A model generated the notes under the pieces. It did no database searches, was not told the origin of the DNA, and saw only the letters and a list, made by a program, of their open reading frames with translations. Below are positions 44,020 through 56,350 of a stretch of 64,000 nucleotides of DNA, in pieces. Location: positions 6,974,698-7,038,697 of the forward strand of contig OX155972.1 in assembly GCA_944548615.1 (NCBI GenBank). The letters are read 5' to 3'. Source of the DNA: Micropterix aruncella (lineage: Eukaryota > Arthropoda > Insecta > Lepidoptera > Micropterigidae). The position numbers were made by a program, and so were the translations under genes. Position 1 is the stretch's first letter; the number at the start of each line of letters is the position of its first letter.

Positions 44020-44420
44020 TCTGTTTACACGCACTTTTTTACAGTCCATTCTGCTCGTTTATGGAATCACCTCCCTCACTCTATCAGGCATGCACCTTCG
44101 CTGCATACTTTCAAAAAGTTGTTGAAGAACATTTATACACAGCCACTAACCAAATATCTCACCTTGTCCTCTCCTTTATCCTTCCCTGGGCAACCTTAGC
44201 ATAAGTTACTGACGTATAAGTTTATTTTAAATTTAACTTTACTACTTCTTTGTGTATTGTACTGTGAAAATTGGGAATTATTTTATCAAATGGTTGACTG
44301 TAAGATATCGCTAGAGCGATAAGTCCGCCATTTGTGCATAAATTGTCTTTTTTATAAAACCAGTGTAATATTCATTAAGTTATGTTTTTATAGCACAATA
44401 AAGTTATTCTATTCTATTAT
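44020..44420 (+). pseudogene. LINE C-terminus and 3'UTR
   Basis: Plus strand from about 44046: HSARLWNHLPHSIRHAPSLH, TFKKLLKNIYTQPL, the end of jockey/R1-like ORF2, stop near 44200. The 3'UTR has CTGTAAGATATCGCTAGAGC and ends AATAAAGTTATTCTATTCTA. A similar 3'UTR is at 62225-62295. Confidence 0.65.
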
Positions 44421-44489
44421 TAATCTATATTTTCACAATGCTATATTTCCACAATCTATATTTTAACGTGCCACTGTGTTTAGGTCTCC

Positions 44490-45130
44490 AAATTCAAATT
44501 CAAATTCTTTATTTTACAAAAAATCATAATAACAGTTACAAATAAATTAAACCTAACCTAACTGGAAACCTAACCTTAAGTACTGCCTAATGCTAAATAA
44601 AAAATACGTTTAAAAAAATAAAATTTCAAATAATCTTAAAAGGTATGTGATAATAATAATATAAAAACAAAAAGCATGCCAATCATAAATATATGGTAGG
44701 TGAATAATAATGTGTTAGGAATGGTAAGTTAGCTAGGAATAAAACAATTAGTTTTTCAGTTTCTTTCCTTCCCTGGGTGATCAACCAGTGGGTTAGTCTT
44801 TTTTTCGTTTTCTATCCTATTTATAATAGTCTTTTTTTGTTTATATTTATACCTTGAGTATAAATGCCGGGTATATCCTTAGTTTAATTGAACAACGACG
44901 GTGCTAAGTATAGAAAATGTCTCTGTGCATGGGTACTATTCAGTTTGGGAACTTTGTGGTTACTATTAGTTATCGCTCGTGTTATAATTTTATGGGTTGT
45001 TTGCTGGTGCAATTCTATATGTTTGTGATAATGGAGTATTATCGTTTTAGCAAATGTTTGCCGCACGCCAAGAACAGAGAACTCACGAAAAAGTTGCTCA
45101 GACGGGTATATCAACGGTTTTTTTTTAGGT
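44490..45130 (-). pseudogene. LINE C-terminus with AATTTG-type tail
   Basis: Minus strand: LFREFSVLGVRQTFAKTIIL, then STHAQRHFLYLAPSLFN (44884-45114), the conserved C-terminal pattern of CR1-like elements, stop, and a 3'UTR to a tail of AATTTG repeats preceded by AATAAAG (44493-44512). Confidence 0.6.
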
Positions 45131-45796
45131 TAGTTGTAAGACATTAATTACCATGTGGCAATACGGTCGCCTTTTCGTATTATAATTAAGTGCAAAAAAG
45201 ACTATATTATTATTATTTAATTTGATCCGTACTATCTAAAATATACCATGCTGAATAAATATTTGGTCAATATCGCCATCTCTGTCCTTTCAGACGGGAC
45301 CGGCGTGTCATTAACAAAAGTTTTACCTTCGCGTCAGGTGCGTGGCTATTGTTAAAGGAGGACACTTCTCATAAGTATTCAAGTCCTCTTTCTGAGCCGG
45401 GTCTCTGGGGAGGAATCCCTACTACCCTATTTAACCCTGCCCCACTATCGGGTGGATGATACTCACGGCATATACATAAATCAGTCAAGTGGCCAGCGAT
45501 GCCGCAAGCACCCTCCCGTCGCACCTTGGCCTTATTATTTTAACGTTTTCCTTTGAATACACAAACCGACAGCAAACACCTCAATGATAATGACGATACA
45601 AGGCATTTGAATGGATGAAAGTAACTGCCTGCATCAAAATATTGTAACGACAGAATCTTCTTCTGATAGTGCCTCTCCAACTTGTGAAGTTTGGCAGTCA
45701 GCTTTGCATACTTCTTTTTGTCCTTCGCTAAGCGAAACAATTTGGCGACACTCGTAATCCAGGTCCGTACCGGTTATTATTGTTTTTTTTTGTGAG
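45131..45796. other. unassigned; contains one Lys-rich short frame
   Basis: 45540-45740 (minus) reads KKKYAKLTAKLHKLERHYQK, helical and basic. No splice context and no family recognised. Confidence 0.25.
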
Positions 45797-46424
45797 CTAA
45801 TGGGCCCTTGCTGAGTTGGCCACGAAGACCTATTTGTTCAGGATCGGTCACACTCACGGATCAACACCAAACCGGCGGCCTCCAAGCATGAAGCGCGAGC
45901 CCGGGTAGGACTCTGGCCTTAATGCTAATTTCCCCTAGGAGTCAATCTTCTAGCGCTCCTGGACGGTTTACAGACCGTGCGGCGTAAGCCAATTGATTGT
46001 GGGGGGAGTCTGGAATCTGTACTGTTTCCTATAGAGCGGGGGTGGTTGCTGACCTTACGGCGACTGCTCTTGAAACGACCATCGGCTACCCGATTCCGGG
46101 TGAACAGCTGGGCAAAGGATGCCGTGATCCGCGATAGATTCGATTTACACCGTTTTACCGCGTCTTAAGGGAGAGGACCGCGTAAGCGACATCGACCTCC
46201 AGACCAGTCGAGAGACCGGAGTAATCTGGTCGCAATTACAGGTAAGGGCGTGAGTGTAAGCCCGCATGGTAACATACCTGGTTATCTTGCGGATAAGGCG
46301 TTGGCCTCTTACGGGCATGTGGCGGAGATTGACTGTGGACTGTTTTGTCCTAAGACGATCATATTTCGTTAAAACTTCCTAAGGTGACAGGTTCGCCTGT
46401 TGTAATTGACAGCTCTAGTTGTTT
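45797..46424 (-). repeat. repeat G, copy 4 (full length)
   Basis: TAATGGGCCCTTGCTGAG to GACAGCTCTAGTTG, same strand and order as copy 1. Confidence 0.75.
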
Positions 46425-46624
46425 TTTTAAAAATACATATAGATACAAATTTATGAGCACAAAAGAAAATGAATTTACAATTCAGAAAATGCCGTTGTAT
46501 GCTACAAAATTAGAAACATCTGTCTGAGCCCAGTATACATGTCGCATATTATTAACAAGTGCGGCAGTGAATCAGGTGATTATGAGATTTATTAATTTAA
46601 AATATACCTACCAATTAAAATTTA

Positions 46625-48310
46625 CACTATTATAATTATTTTAAAATAACATTCCGAAGATGTCCTCCATTTTGTTCGATACATTCCCGCAATCGTAAGC
46701 TAAGGTTATTCATCAGATATCCGATAACAAAAAGCAAGACGGGATGCGTGGTCTTTATTGTTCAGAGCATGCACCAACTTATTTTTATATGGATGGTACC
46801 AGAGATAGTTGTGTAAAATCCTCCTCAAACTGCGATCAGTAACGCCGAGGAATACTTTCAGTATTCAGTATTCAATTTATTTATTCAGAATATACAATAA
46901 AAGCATGAATTATGAATTAAAGCTAATTATCGCATATTAGAATTCGTCAGTTTATATGTAGATAAAAGATTATTAAAGCGTAAATATTAATTCGACAATA
47001 GCGTTGACTAAAGTCGGCTTTACACGGCAGACAAATAAAATAAAAAAAAAATAGAGCTGAATCCATGTACATGAGTATATATAAAATAGATAATTATTAT
47101 AAGAATATTAATAGTCATCAAGCACTTTATACAAAAAAATAATCACACAATAGGAAGTATCTAAACAAAATTGGAAAAAACAAAATATGTATATGATCAG
47201 GTATGTAACATTACACATTGTAATCTACATATTAAATATTAAATTCAAAATATTATTATTAAACAATAAGAACTAAAATGAGGTACCTGAAGTTACATAT
47301 TAATGTTATTCCCATTTTAAAGAATTGGCATGCTCAAAAAAATCACCCAGCTTATAGAAAGCATGTGTGGATTGCAGCTTTTGTTTAATAAATCTTTTAA
47401 ACGCCTTTGTTTCCATCTTTCTTGTGGAGAGTGGTAGCTGGTTAAAGAGCTTATAGCTCAAATATCCAAAGGACCTTTGTGTCTGCGTAAGGCGTACTTT
47501 AGGCAGGATAACGTCATCACGTCTGCGTGTATTGTGGGATTGCATATTCCCGTTTACCTCTTGTTCGTTAATATTTGATTTAGCATATAGTAGACATTGT
47601 AAAATATATTCAGACGTAAAAGTCAGTATTTTGTACTTAAGAAAATATGGTTCGCAGTGCGTGTTACGGGATACTCCTGCAATTGCTCTCAGTGCACTTT
47701 TCTGCAAAATGAAAGCCCTAGAACTGTCTGTGGCATTTCCCCATATCAGTATACCATAAGTCATTTTAGAATAGAAACAGGCATGATACGCAGTTATTGC
47801 AGCGATTTCACCAGCTAAAAATTTAATCTTTTTTATCACATATATTGCCGAAGAAAGCGCACAACACAGTTTATTAATATGGATGTTCCAACTAAGATGA
47901 TGATCGATCATGATACCTTGTCGATTTGCTTAATTCTAGAGTACTGTTGTTTAGAGTTATATTGAATGGTATAGCAGACGATTTATATTTTGAGGAGAAG
48001 TGCATAGTTAGATAGAGAAGTGCGTTGCGTGACGTCAAGCTGTGCGGGTGGGACTTCTCAATACAGCCGTTTGCACTTTGTCAACGTTTTCTGGTGTTCG
48101 GATACTTTTTACTTTTCCAGTCAGTCTCTTCAGCGTTGAGTCTGTTTCGTCAAAGTTCTCAACCCACGTTTTTATTGACCATGCATGAGCAGAAGGTACA
48201 GAATCATTACGCGGAATGTTAAAAGAAATGTGGAATGTTCGCTGCGTGGACACATAACTATCATTATTTTTACAATAAGTTTTAATTAACGGCGTACGCT
48301 CGTTGTGCAC
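46625..48310 (-). pseudogene. DUF4817 / mariner-like transposase split by a LINE
   Basis: Minus strand. The N-terminal part (48310-48010) is the DUF4817 helix-turn-helix: TPLIKTYCKNNDSYVSTQRT, HAWSIKTWVENFDETDSTLK, RTPENVDKVQTAV. The frame stops making sense at about 48000 and resumes at about 46862 as VFLGVTDRSLRRILHNYLWY, HPYKNKLVHALNNKDHASRL, the next segment of the same family. It then jumps to the C-terminal LSLRLRECIEQNGGHLRNVI. The DDE core is deleted between the last two. In these insect elements DUF4817 is the DNA-binding head of a Tc1/mariner-type transposase. Dead copy. Confidence 0.75.
46872..47995 (-). pseudogene. 5'-truncated LINE inserted in the DUF4817 transposase
   Basis: Minus strand. 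47306-47911 is open for 201 codons: LSWNIHINKLCCALSSAIYV, SKMTYGILIWGNATDSSRAF, ALRAIAGVSRNTHCEPYF, RSFGYLSYKLFNQLPLST, the post-RT C-terminus of the LINE family also at 51044. The 3'UTR runs to a tail of TACTGAA-type repeats at about 46862-46880. Confidence 0.8.
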
Positions 48311-48615
48311 CGCTCCACGAATACATCATGACTAAATGGTAACACACACGTTATAAATGGCGGTAGTCGCGTTCCCCCACCTTGACTACAAGAGACTGCA
48401 GTGTTGCCAAATCGCACGATTCACTGTCGTGCCCTGATGCGATTTCACATGCTAATGAAAGTGCAAACGAGCCCGCCTTGCAAGGAAACCCTGTTTTAAG
48501 ACGAGTTCTTTTTTGGAGTACCACTGGAGTGCTGCGGTTGTGTCAAGATAAAAATAGACAAAAAACATTATTATATATTTCCACCAATTATTTAAACCGC
48601 AGACTAAAGCTAAAC

Positions 48616-48810
48616 CCGTTTCACCGCTTTGTAAGGGAGAGGACCGCTTGCGCGGTCCTCTCCCTTACAAAGCGGTGAAACGGTGAATACCAAATCTATC
48701 GCAGACCACGGCATCCTTTGCCCGGCTGTTCACCCAGGATCGGGTAGCCGATGGTCTTTTCAAGAGCAGTCGCCGTAAGGTCCGCAACCACCCCCGCTCT
48801 ATAGAAAACA
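48616..48810 (+). repeat. repeat G, copy 5, beginning with a perfect hairpin
   Basis: CCGTTTCACCGCTTTG... (48616-48647), loop TTGC, and its exact 32-bp complement (48652-48683), which continues into normal repeat G sequence. The repeat therefore begins with a snap-back inversion of itself. It continues at 49587 after an insertion. Confidence 0.85.
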
Positions 48811-49586
48811 TTTAATATTTACGCGGCGACAGGCGAGGGTTGAAAACCCCGCCCACCACCCGGGCAGTTCTAACGACGTGGGTCGTTTTATCTGCCCAGG
48901 ATGTCATGCAACGACAACCTCACGCGTGCCGGAAGCGAACTGAGGGGTGAGCGAACGGAGACCTTAGGAAGGATTCTCCGGGCTTCAGCCCCCGCCGGCA
49001 CCCCGTAAACCGTTTATTTATACTTCAAAAAGTTTACAATTATTACTTAATTACTAAACTAAACTAGGCGAAATCAAAATCAAAATCAAAATGTTCTTTA
49101 TTCATATAGACACAATTAAATATTATTTTTAATTTATGTTCTAATGATGCGTCCAAGCCTTACTCCCAAGCCGTTTTGTCATTTACATAATCAGATATTG
49201 TATAGTATGCTTTTTTATACAATTTTGCTTTGATGGTAGCTTTAAACTTATTTACAGATAGTTCTCTAATAATATGAGGAAGTTTGTTATAGAAGCGTAT
49301 ACATTGTCCCAAAAAAGAATTGCTTATTTTGTGGAGACGAGTAGCACGTACAACAAGGTTATGCTTATGTCTAGTATTAAAATTATGAGTGTCGCTTTTT
49401 ATTTTAAACTTGTCAATATTCTTGTGGACATACAACAGATTTTCGTATATATATATTGTGATGCAACAGTAAGAATATTTATCTCTTTGAATTTTTCTCT
49501 AAGTGAAACTCGAGGACCAAGTTTATATATTAGGCGACTAAGCGGTAACATATTTTATTATTTATTTAGTATAATATATTATTTAT
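48811..49586 (-). mobile_element. 776-bp LINE insertion with 12-bp target duplication
   Basis: CTATAGAAAACA occurs at 48799-48810 and 49587-49598, and repeat G is collinear across the two. Minus-strand LINE coding (about 49160-49555): HNFNTRHKHNLVVRATRLHK, FLGQCIRFYNKLPHIIRELS, VNKFKATIKAKLYKKAYYTI, stop at 49160. A TTTTGA-type tail follows (49079-49101). Beyond the tail, 48811-49073 is a GC-rich segment of unknown origin. Confidence 0.75.
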
Positions 49587-49847
49587 CTATAGAAAACAGT
49601 ACTGCTTTCAGACTCCCCCGACTGTTAGTCAGAGTGCACAATCGATTGGTTTACGCCGCACGGTGCGTAGACCATCCAAGAGCGCCAGAAGATTGACTCC
49701 TAGGGGAAACTAGCCCTAAGGCCAGAGTCCTACACGGGATCGCACTTCATGTGTGGAGGCCGCCTGATGGGTGTTGACCCGTGAGTGTGACCGACTCTGA
49801 ACGAATAATGGTACTTCATAGCAAACTCCAACAGGACCCATTATCTC
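49587..49847 (+). repeat. repeat G, copy 5 continued
   Basis: CTGCTTTCAGACTCCCCCGA to ACCCATTATCTCCCA; second part of the copy begun at 48616. Confidence 0.75.
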
Positions 49848-49859
49848 CCAAACATCTAA

Positions 49860-50447
49860 CGACACAGTACGTGCTAGACAAGTACCGTGGCAGATAGAAT
49901 AATATTTTTCTATACAGTGTGTATTAACGTAATTATATCTATCGTATCGCGGCCGCGTAGACGCCGACAGACACGGGGCCAGTATTCGCGGAAAGAATAC
50001 TTTGTCTGTGCGCTTCGTGTCTGTACGTGTCTGTGGGCACCTGCCGGTTAGTGCAAATAGAGCATCGGAACCGTGCAGACGTCTTTTGTTTTCTTTTTAC
50101 GCAATGGATAACGAAAAACTAAGAGAAGTTCAAAGGGAATTTAAATTCCTTTATGATCTAAGCGTCCTTTATGAAATATAGTGAATATTTTACATTTACA
50201 AACACAACATTACAAATACACGAATTAAATTCCTTTATGAAATATAGTGAATATTTTACATTTACAAACACAAATATAACATGCTTTTTCTATTAAAGCT
50301 ATTCAGTAACTGTCGGTGAGCGGCCGCGTCCGACGCCGACGACAGTGTCTGTCGATGTCTGACACGGTACACTTCTGGCACGCTAGATTTAAATAAACGG
50401 TGTCTGTCGGTGTCTCCCACGGTACTTGTCTGGCACGCACTGTGTCG
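49860..50447. mobile_element. inverted-repeat element with MADF-like remnant
   Basis: CGACACAGTACGTGCTAGAC, AAGTACCGTGG at left is inverted at right (CCACGGTACTTGTCTGGC, ACGCACTGTGTCG). Inner GCGGCCGCGT motifs at 49953 and 50321. A frame at 50104-50181 reads MDNEKLREVQREFKFLYDLS, like the start of a MADF domain, then a stop. MADF/Myb-like proteins accompany PIF/Harbinger transposons, so a Harbinger derivative is plausible. Left flank TAA, right flank GTA: no clean duplication. Confidence 0.5.
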
Positions 50448-50694
50448 GTAGATTTAAACGTACCTTCGCAAAGAGCGATTTTCTAACAACATAGTCATAC
50501 GGCTAAAACTTTTCAAATAATAACAGTTTTACTATTATAAATTACATTAAAAATTAAATAAAGAAGTACATTTTATAATAGCAGTCGTAGATGTTAGGTA
50601 TATTACAACAATTAAATTATATAACTGTAGTATATTATAAATTTGGAAAATAAATTGTAATATGACTTAATAGATAGTCAGAATTATTAAATTA

Positions 50695-52262
50695 ATAGAT
50701 AGTCATAGTCATAGTCATAGTCATAGTCATATTTTATTAATTCCAAAAAGTACATACTGTGGAATACGTCATTTTACATTTTCTAGAAGTTATTACAACT
50801 TCATTACGTGTACATATACTTTTTATATGTAAAAGCAAGACACCATCGGATCAATTATAAAAATTCAATCTTACAGACTCAAATAACAAAAAAAATGTAA
50901 ACAACATTTTTAAATAATCTATCAATAAGTTTTAAAAATAGTCAATCAAGACATTTTAAAATAATCAGTTGATAAACAACAAGTTTTACAATAAAATCAA
51001 AACTACGGTGACAAAATACAGAACAAATTTGATAAAAGCTAAATTATTTTTTAAAAACTAAGACGGCCTTGTCAAATTCATCAAAATTATAGAGAGCATG
51101 CATGGCTAAGTTTCTTTTTATGCATTTCTTAAATGCAACCTCTTGAAGTATTTTAATTTCTGCTGGCAATGAGTTGAAAAATTTAAACCCCAAATATAAA
51201 TATGATCTCTGGTATAACGAAAGCCGCACTTTGGGGATTACTACATTATTTTTATTGCGAGTGTCATGTTCATGCAGACTCGAATGCTTTTCCTCGTTTT
51301 TCAAATTTGCTTTCGCATAAATTATGCACTGATATATAAATTCAGATTGAAATGTTAATATTTTTTTATTTTTAAAGATCGGAGCACAGTGGTCGTCTCT
51401 TTTTAACCCAAATATCGTCCTGAGAGCTTGCTTTTGCAGTATAAAAATACGATGGCTATCTGGTGCATTACCCCATGTTAGGATACCATAAGCCATCTTC
51501 GAATGAAAGCACGCATAGTATGTGCTCATTGCGGCTTGTTCACCGGCTAGAAATTTGATTTTTCGTATGGCATAAATAGCAGAACACAGTTCCTTCGATA
51601 GCCTCTCGATATGTGGACTCCAGTTTAATTTCTGGTCTATTGTAATACCTAGAAATTTGGCCGCGTTAACGACCTGAACTTTATTAGAGTCCATGATGAT
51701 ATTGATATTGTTAACTTTTTTTAAGGCAAAATTCATGGCTACGGTTTTGGTGGGATTTAATAATAATTGGTTCGTTTTAAACCAGTTACTAGCTACAGAG
51801 AGACATTTGTTGGCATTATGTCCTACTTCATCGCTAGTTGTACCTTGGAATACAAAACTAGTGTCATCTGCGTATAGTAATGTATTACAATTTAAGGGCA
51901 TTGAATCACCCACATCATTTATAAAAATAATAAATAATAGCGGACCCAGAATAGAACCTTGAGGTACTCCACATGTTATAGGTTTTGGGAGTGATTTAAT
52001 TTTCTTTATCTCCACAATTTGAGACCTATCTTTAAGATATGACTTTATTAAGTCGAGAGTTCTGCCTCTAAATCCGTACAGCTCAAGTTTATGTAGAAGG
52101 ATATCATGATTGACAGAATCGAAAGCCTTGGACAAATCACAGAATACCGCGAGCGGATTTAGAGAGTTGTCCAAGGCTTTTAATATGAGCTTTACTAGTT
52201 CCCCAATTGCCATGGTGGTTGATTTATGTTTTCTAAATCCAAACTGGTTATTGGATAGTTAG
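50695..52262 (-). pseudogene. non-LTR retrotransposon reverse transcriptase, 5'-truncated
   Basis: Minus strand. 51044-52213 is open for 389 codons. The RT domain continues upstream to NNQFGFRKHKSTT (to about 52260). Motifs: FCDLSKAFD (residues 24-32), GVPQGSILGPLLF (82-94), LLYADD (catalytic YADD, 113-117), then FLGITIDQKLNWSPHIERLS and the post-RT tail LTFQSEFIYQCIIYAK, SYLYLGFKFFNSLP. It lacks the endonuclease and ORF1. The 3'UTR ends in a GACTAT-type tail (50697-50730). CR1/jockey-like clade. The long open frame suggests a recent insertion. Confidence 0.85.
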
Positions 52263-52827
52263 CTGGTCAGATAAGGTTAAGTATCTGTAATTTATTACAT
52301 ATATAAATAATATCACATACATACACTCTGAGACACGTCTATTGATAGTACAATAATGAGTGCACTTCTAGTACACTCAATTTATATCATTGGAGGGTGG
52401 GGCCAGGCCCTAAGAGTGGCATTCTGCAGAAAGTAAGTAATTAACGTGTGCGAGTAACTAAGATTAGCTTATGATTCGTTGTCCGCACGCCTAATCTGGG
52501 TTACGTCAAGAGTCATGGCAAACGGCCGTTTCGAAGCAAACAACGAAAAGCAATTTGGAGTCAAGGTTAGTCACTACCTATTTCCGCCGGTAGTTGTCTC
52601 AGCAATCAAAGGCCACGGCTAACTTAAGCCGGATTATCCCGGCGGGGGTGATCTTAATCCTCGGATAGCGGTGCTGGGCCTTTTCCTAAATAAGCCTATC
52701 TTCGATTTCGGTAAACAACCCTGCTATCGTCGCACGTGACGGTTAGAAGGTGGTAGGTATGTCAGTAGAGAGCGAGTGTATTGTGAAATTCATCGCACAG
52801 GTTGGTTATTATACACTTTTATTTTTA
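52263..52827. other. no recognised gene
   Basis: Noncoding by eye; GC-richer part at 52480-52770 not recognised. Confidence 0.3.
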
Positions 52828-53395
52828 AGCTATTGCATAGCTTTTATCGCGGGCCTAGGCCAGCGCGGCGACCGAATGAAAAAATTTCTAAACGAAAATT
52901 AATAAATTTAAACTGATAATTACGTCTAAACGAGTAGGTACTGCTTACGATTTGAAAAAAATATATGTTAAACAAGAACATTTTCCTAATATTCTTAGCT
53001 TTGAATATTTTAGATTTTGTTTATATTATATAGTGTAATTAATTTGTGAAATTAGGTCTAACCGAACACAAAAACGACTACTACGCAAATACTATCTGGA
53101 GTATTATTATGAAACCTGCACCATTTTAAAGATAATTTAATTATCTATCTTTTTATCTACGATTTTTTTCGAATAGTCAAAGAAAAGAATAATATCCGTT
53201 TTTTTTGCTTTATCGAATAAAATTCGTGCGCCGCGATCTATCGGGAGACGTTTAAATTATTCCGAATCATTTGCTTCCGCAGCCGCAAATGAATATCAGA
53301 AAAAATTAAATAAATAAATAATTATAATTGCCTAAGTTGTTAAAAAGACTATGCAATAGCTTTACCGCGGCAGTCTCCGAGTGCCACACGTATTT
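52828..53395 (-). mobile_element. short inverted-repeat element, copy 2
   Basis: Reverse-orientation copy of 30938-31508: AAGCTATTGCATAGC near 52831, GCGGGCC next to it, and the complement near 53345-53365. Confidence 0.7.
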
Positions 53396-53396
53396 T

Positions 53397-53940
53397 TTTT
53401 TATTTATTTATTTATTTAATCTAAATATATAGGGTGGAGCAGAGCCATCTGACACATTTCAATTGTTAATTGTACGCTGCCGCGATAGCTTAGTGTGGTA
53501 AACGGGAGGGGGAAAGGTAGAGGCGGAGACGTCATTAATTTAGACTTTTTATTGAATAATTACATAATTAATAATTAAATTATTAAAATAAATAATTAAT
53601 GAGGTAATTAATGATTTATTTTAGTATTTATTTAAATAATTATATTTATATATATATTTTTTTTAAATTGTAAATTTATTAAGTTATTCATTGATTTATG
53701 TATGTATTTTTTAAATTATATACTTATTTATTTATTTATTTTTTACCTATTTACCTATTTTTTTATTTATTTACTTATTTATTTATTTATGTATTTATTT
53801 ATTTATTTGTTTTTTAATGATTTATTTATTTATTTATTTGTTAATAAAAATAATTCTACTATTTATTTATTTATTTTTAATTCACTATCAAATACTATTG
53901 TCATTGCTATATTACTATATAATGTAGCAATGACAATAAC
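53397..53940. repeat. (TTTA)n-type low-complexity tract and a small hairpin
   Basis: TTTA-rich DNA at 53397-53420 and 53600-53880. A perfect 13-bp stem ATTGTCATTGCTA (53897-53909) with complement at 53925-53937 follows. Confidence 0.7.
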
Positions 53941-54680
53941 CAGTGCCGAAACATTAACTGTGTCAATAACCACACGATAACCAATGGCAAAACATTAACT
54001 GTGTGAACTCTTCGTAGCTATACCTGTTCAACGCCGCCCAACTGGGATAAACATGTTCCAGGGCTACGATTATAAAACATTTGAACACACATTGACAGGT
54101 TACTAAAATAAATTTAAACGTATAAATGAAATCTAAATACAAAAAAAATTAATTACAAATCAATAAAATATAAACCAGTAATAGTATGTTTTTTTAATGA
54201 TATGGGTAAAGAAAACAGCCAATTTTAAATAGTCAACAAAAATAATGTAAAATTTAATAAATACAATAAAATATGGATATAATATAGTTAAAAATAATAA
54301 AAAAAATCGAGTATTATAAAAATAAATCAATGATAATCTTTGTCAGACTGGTATTTAAAAATTAGTTTATACTCTAATATCTAGCATAGAATATATTGAC
54401 ATACGCTCTTGGCTAATCATCCACTTTTTTAATATAATTTTAAAAATATGTTTTGCGAGTACGCTGCCTAATGCTGAATTAATTTAATTAATCGCGCCTC
54501 TGCATGGCACAAAAAGTGAACTTTTATATTTATATTTATTATAAACAATTTGTTCGCGCTGAAAAGTACGTTTTTAGCGAATAAAATTCTTTATTGAAAC
54601 GATATTCGTTGAAACAAAATTCAATTTACAGATGTTCGGTTACAGCCCCATTGACGCATTCTACAGCTAATAGACAACAT
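53941..54680. other. AT-rich, no recognised gene
   Basis: Nothing recognised. Confidence 0.3.
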
Positions 54681-54689
54681 TTTTCAAAA

Positions 54690-56350
54690 AAAAAATGGCT
54701 CCAATTTTTTATAAGCGCAGCAGCCATGTCATGTGATACTTGGCGTGATAATGGGCTTTCATAATTGAATGCCTACACAAAATTTTGTATCTGTGATGTT
54801 GACAGTTGAGGAGTTCCCTCGTTGGAAGCCAACCCTGGATGCCGCAGTCTTGTCTTGGTGAATGTTAGAACGGGCTGTCGTAAGTCAATGCATATACAAA
54901 ATTTCGTGTCTTTGCTGATAACCGATACGGAGTCCCCGCGTCGGGAGCCAACCCTAGGTGCAGCAGCCATGTCATGATGATACTTAGAACGGGCTAATGT
55001 CAGCCATGTCATGATGATACTTAGAATTTTAATTGATAGAGTATACAAAATATTGTGTCTATGCTGTTGGCCGTTGAGGAGCCCCGTTGTCGGGAGCCAA
55101 CCCTGGGTGCAGCAGCCATGTCATTGTGAAACTTAGAACGGGCTATCATAACTGAATGAGTATACAAAATTTCGTGTCTGTACTTTTAACTGTTGAGGAG
55201 TCCAATCGTCGGGAGCCAACTCAGGGTGTATAATCAGGTTATGCTTATCATAAAAAAATATTGTCATCGTAATTAAACCAACATGTAAATTTTCAACTTC
55301 ATATGATAATATTTGAGGAGTTACCGCAAGTCTTCATAGATCCCATAATAAGGGAACTCTTCAACGGTTCGCAAACGAGACCGCAAACGCGAACGCAACT
55401 GCAGACGCGACCGTAAACGCGACCGAAAACGCGACATCAAACAGCTACATCGACGTCCATCGCGCAGTCGCTTTCTGGAGAGTGATTGAATCCAAATCGG
55501 ATCCGGCATCCGACTAGTGTGAACAGAGCGACGTCATCCGATCAAAAATCGGCTATGTCACCCCAAGACTTTCCTGCCAAGTAGCCAGGAACTTAATTAA
55601 TCTGAATATTAATACCACCACCTCCCCCTCATCCCCAACCTTGCGCCACCCATTAACCCCCCCCCCGACGAAACTGGAACCGAAATCGAAAACTATCGAA
55701 AACGAAATCGAAACTTGTATACAAAATTTTGGGTCTCTGCTGTTGACCGTTGAGGAGTTCCCTCATCGGGAGCCAACCCAAGGTACATCAACCATGTTAT
55801 AATGGAACTTGGAAGGGGCTATCATAATTGAATGCGTATACAAAAATTTGGGTATCTGCTGTTGACCGTTTAGGAGTTCCCTCATCGCGAGCCAAGCCAT
55901 GGTTCATCAGCCATGTCACGGTGGAACACGGAAGGGGCTATCATAATTGAATGAGTATATAAGATTTTGGGTCTCTGCTGTTGACCGTTGAGGAGTTCCC
56001 TCATCGGGAGCCAATCCAGGTTCGTCAGCCATGTCATGGTGGAACATGGAAGGGACTATCATAATTGAATGCGTATACAAAATTTATTTTGGGTCTCTGC
56101 TGTTCAGCGTTCCCTGAACCTCCCCTTCCATGGGAGTTCCCTAGTTGAGAGCCAACCCAGGGTACATCAGCCATGTAATAATAAAACTTGGAAGTTGCTA
56201 TCATAATTGAATACGTACACAAAATTGTGTGTCTGTGCTGTTGACAGTGGAAGAGTATCCTCGTCAGGAGACGATCCTGGCTGTAAAATCAGGTCATGAT
56301 CAAGCCATAAAAATGCACTGTCATCGAAACTGCACCGCCAAATAAATGAT
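54690..56350 (+). repeat. satellite arrays, unit about 120 bp (plus orientation)
   Basis: Units marked by GGGAGCCAACCCTGGGTG at about 54829, 54947, 55093, 55211, then 55769, 55889, 56008, 56148 and 56264, each with CAGCCATGTCATG.TG and CTATCATAATTGAATGCGTA. Both arrays end in the same terminal segment (ATAATATTTGAGG near 55310). 55321-55715 between them is a different sequence containing GCGACCG-type repeats, a poly-C run and the GTGTCACCCC motif at 55555. Confidence 0.85.

Noticed and set aside
45540..45740. Lys-rich frame as a host exon
   Set aside because: No convincing acceptor or donor in phase and no recognised family.
53702..53980. Leu/Ile/Phe-rich open frame
   Set aside because: Translation of the TTTA-rich low-complexity tract.
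55321..55509. Arg/Ser/Leu-repeat frame (RSRLRSRL)
   Set aside because: Translation of short GCGACCG-type repeats inside a satellite region; no gene context.
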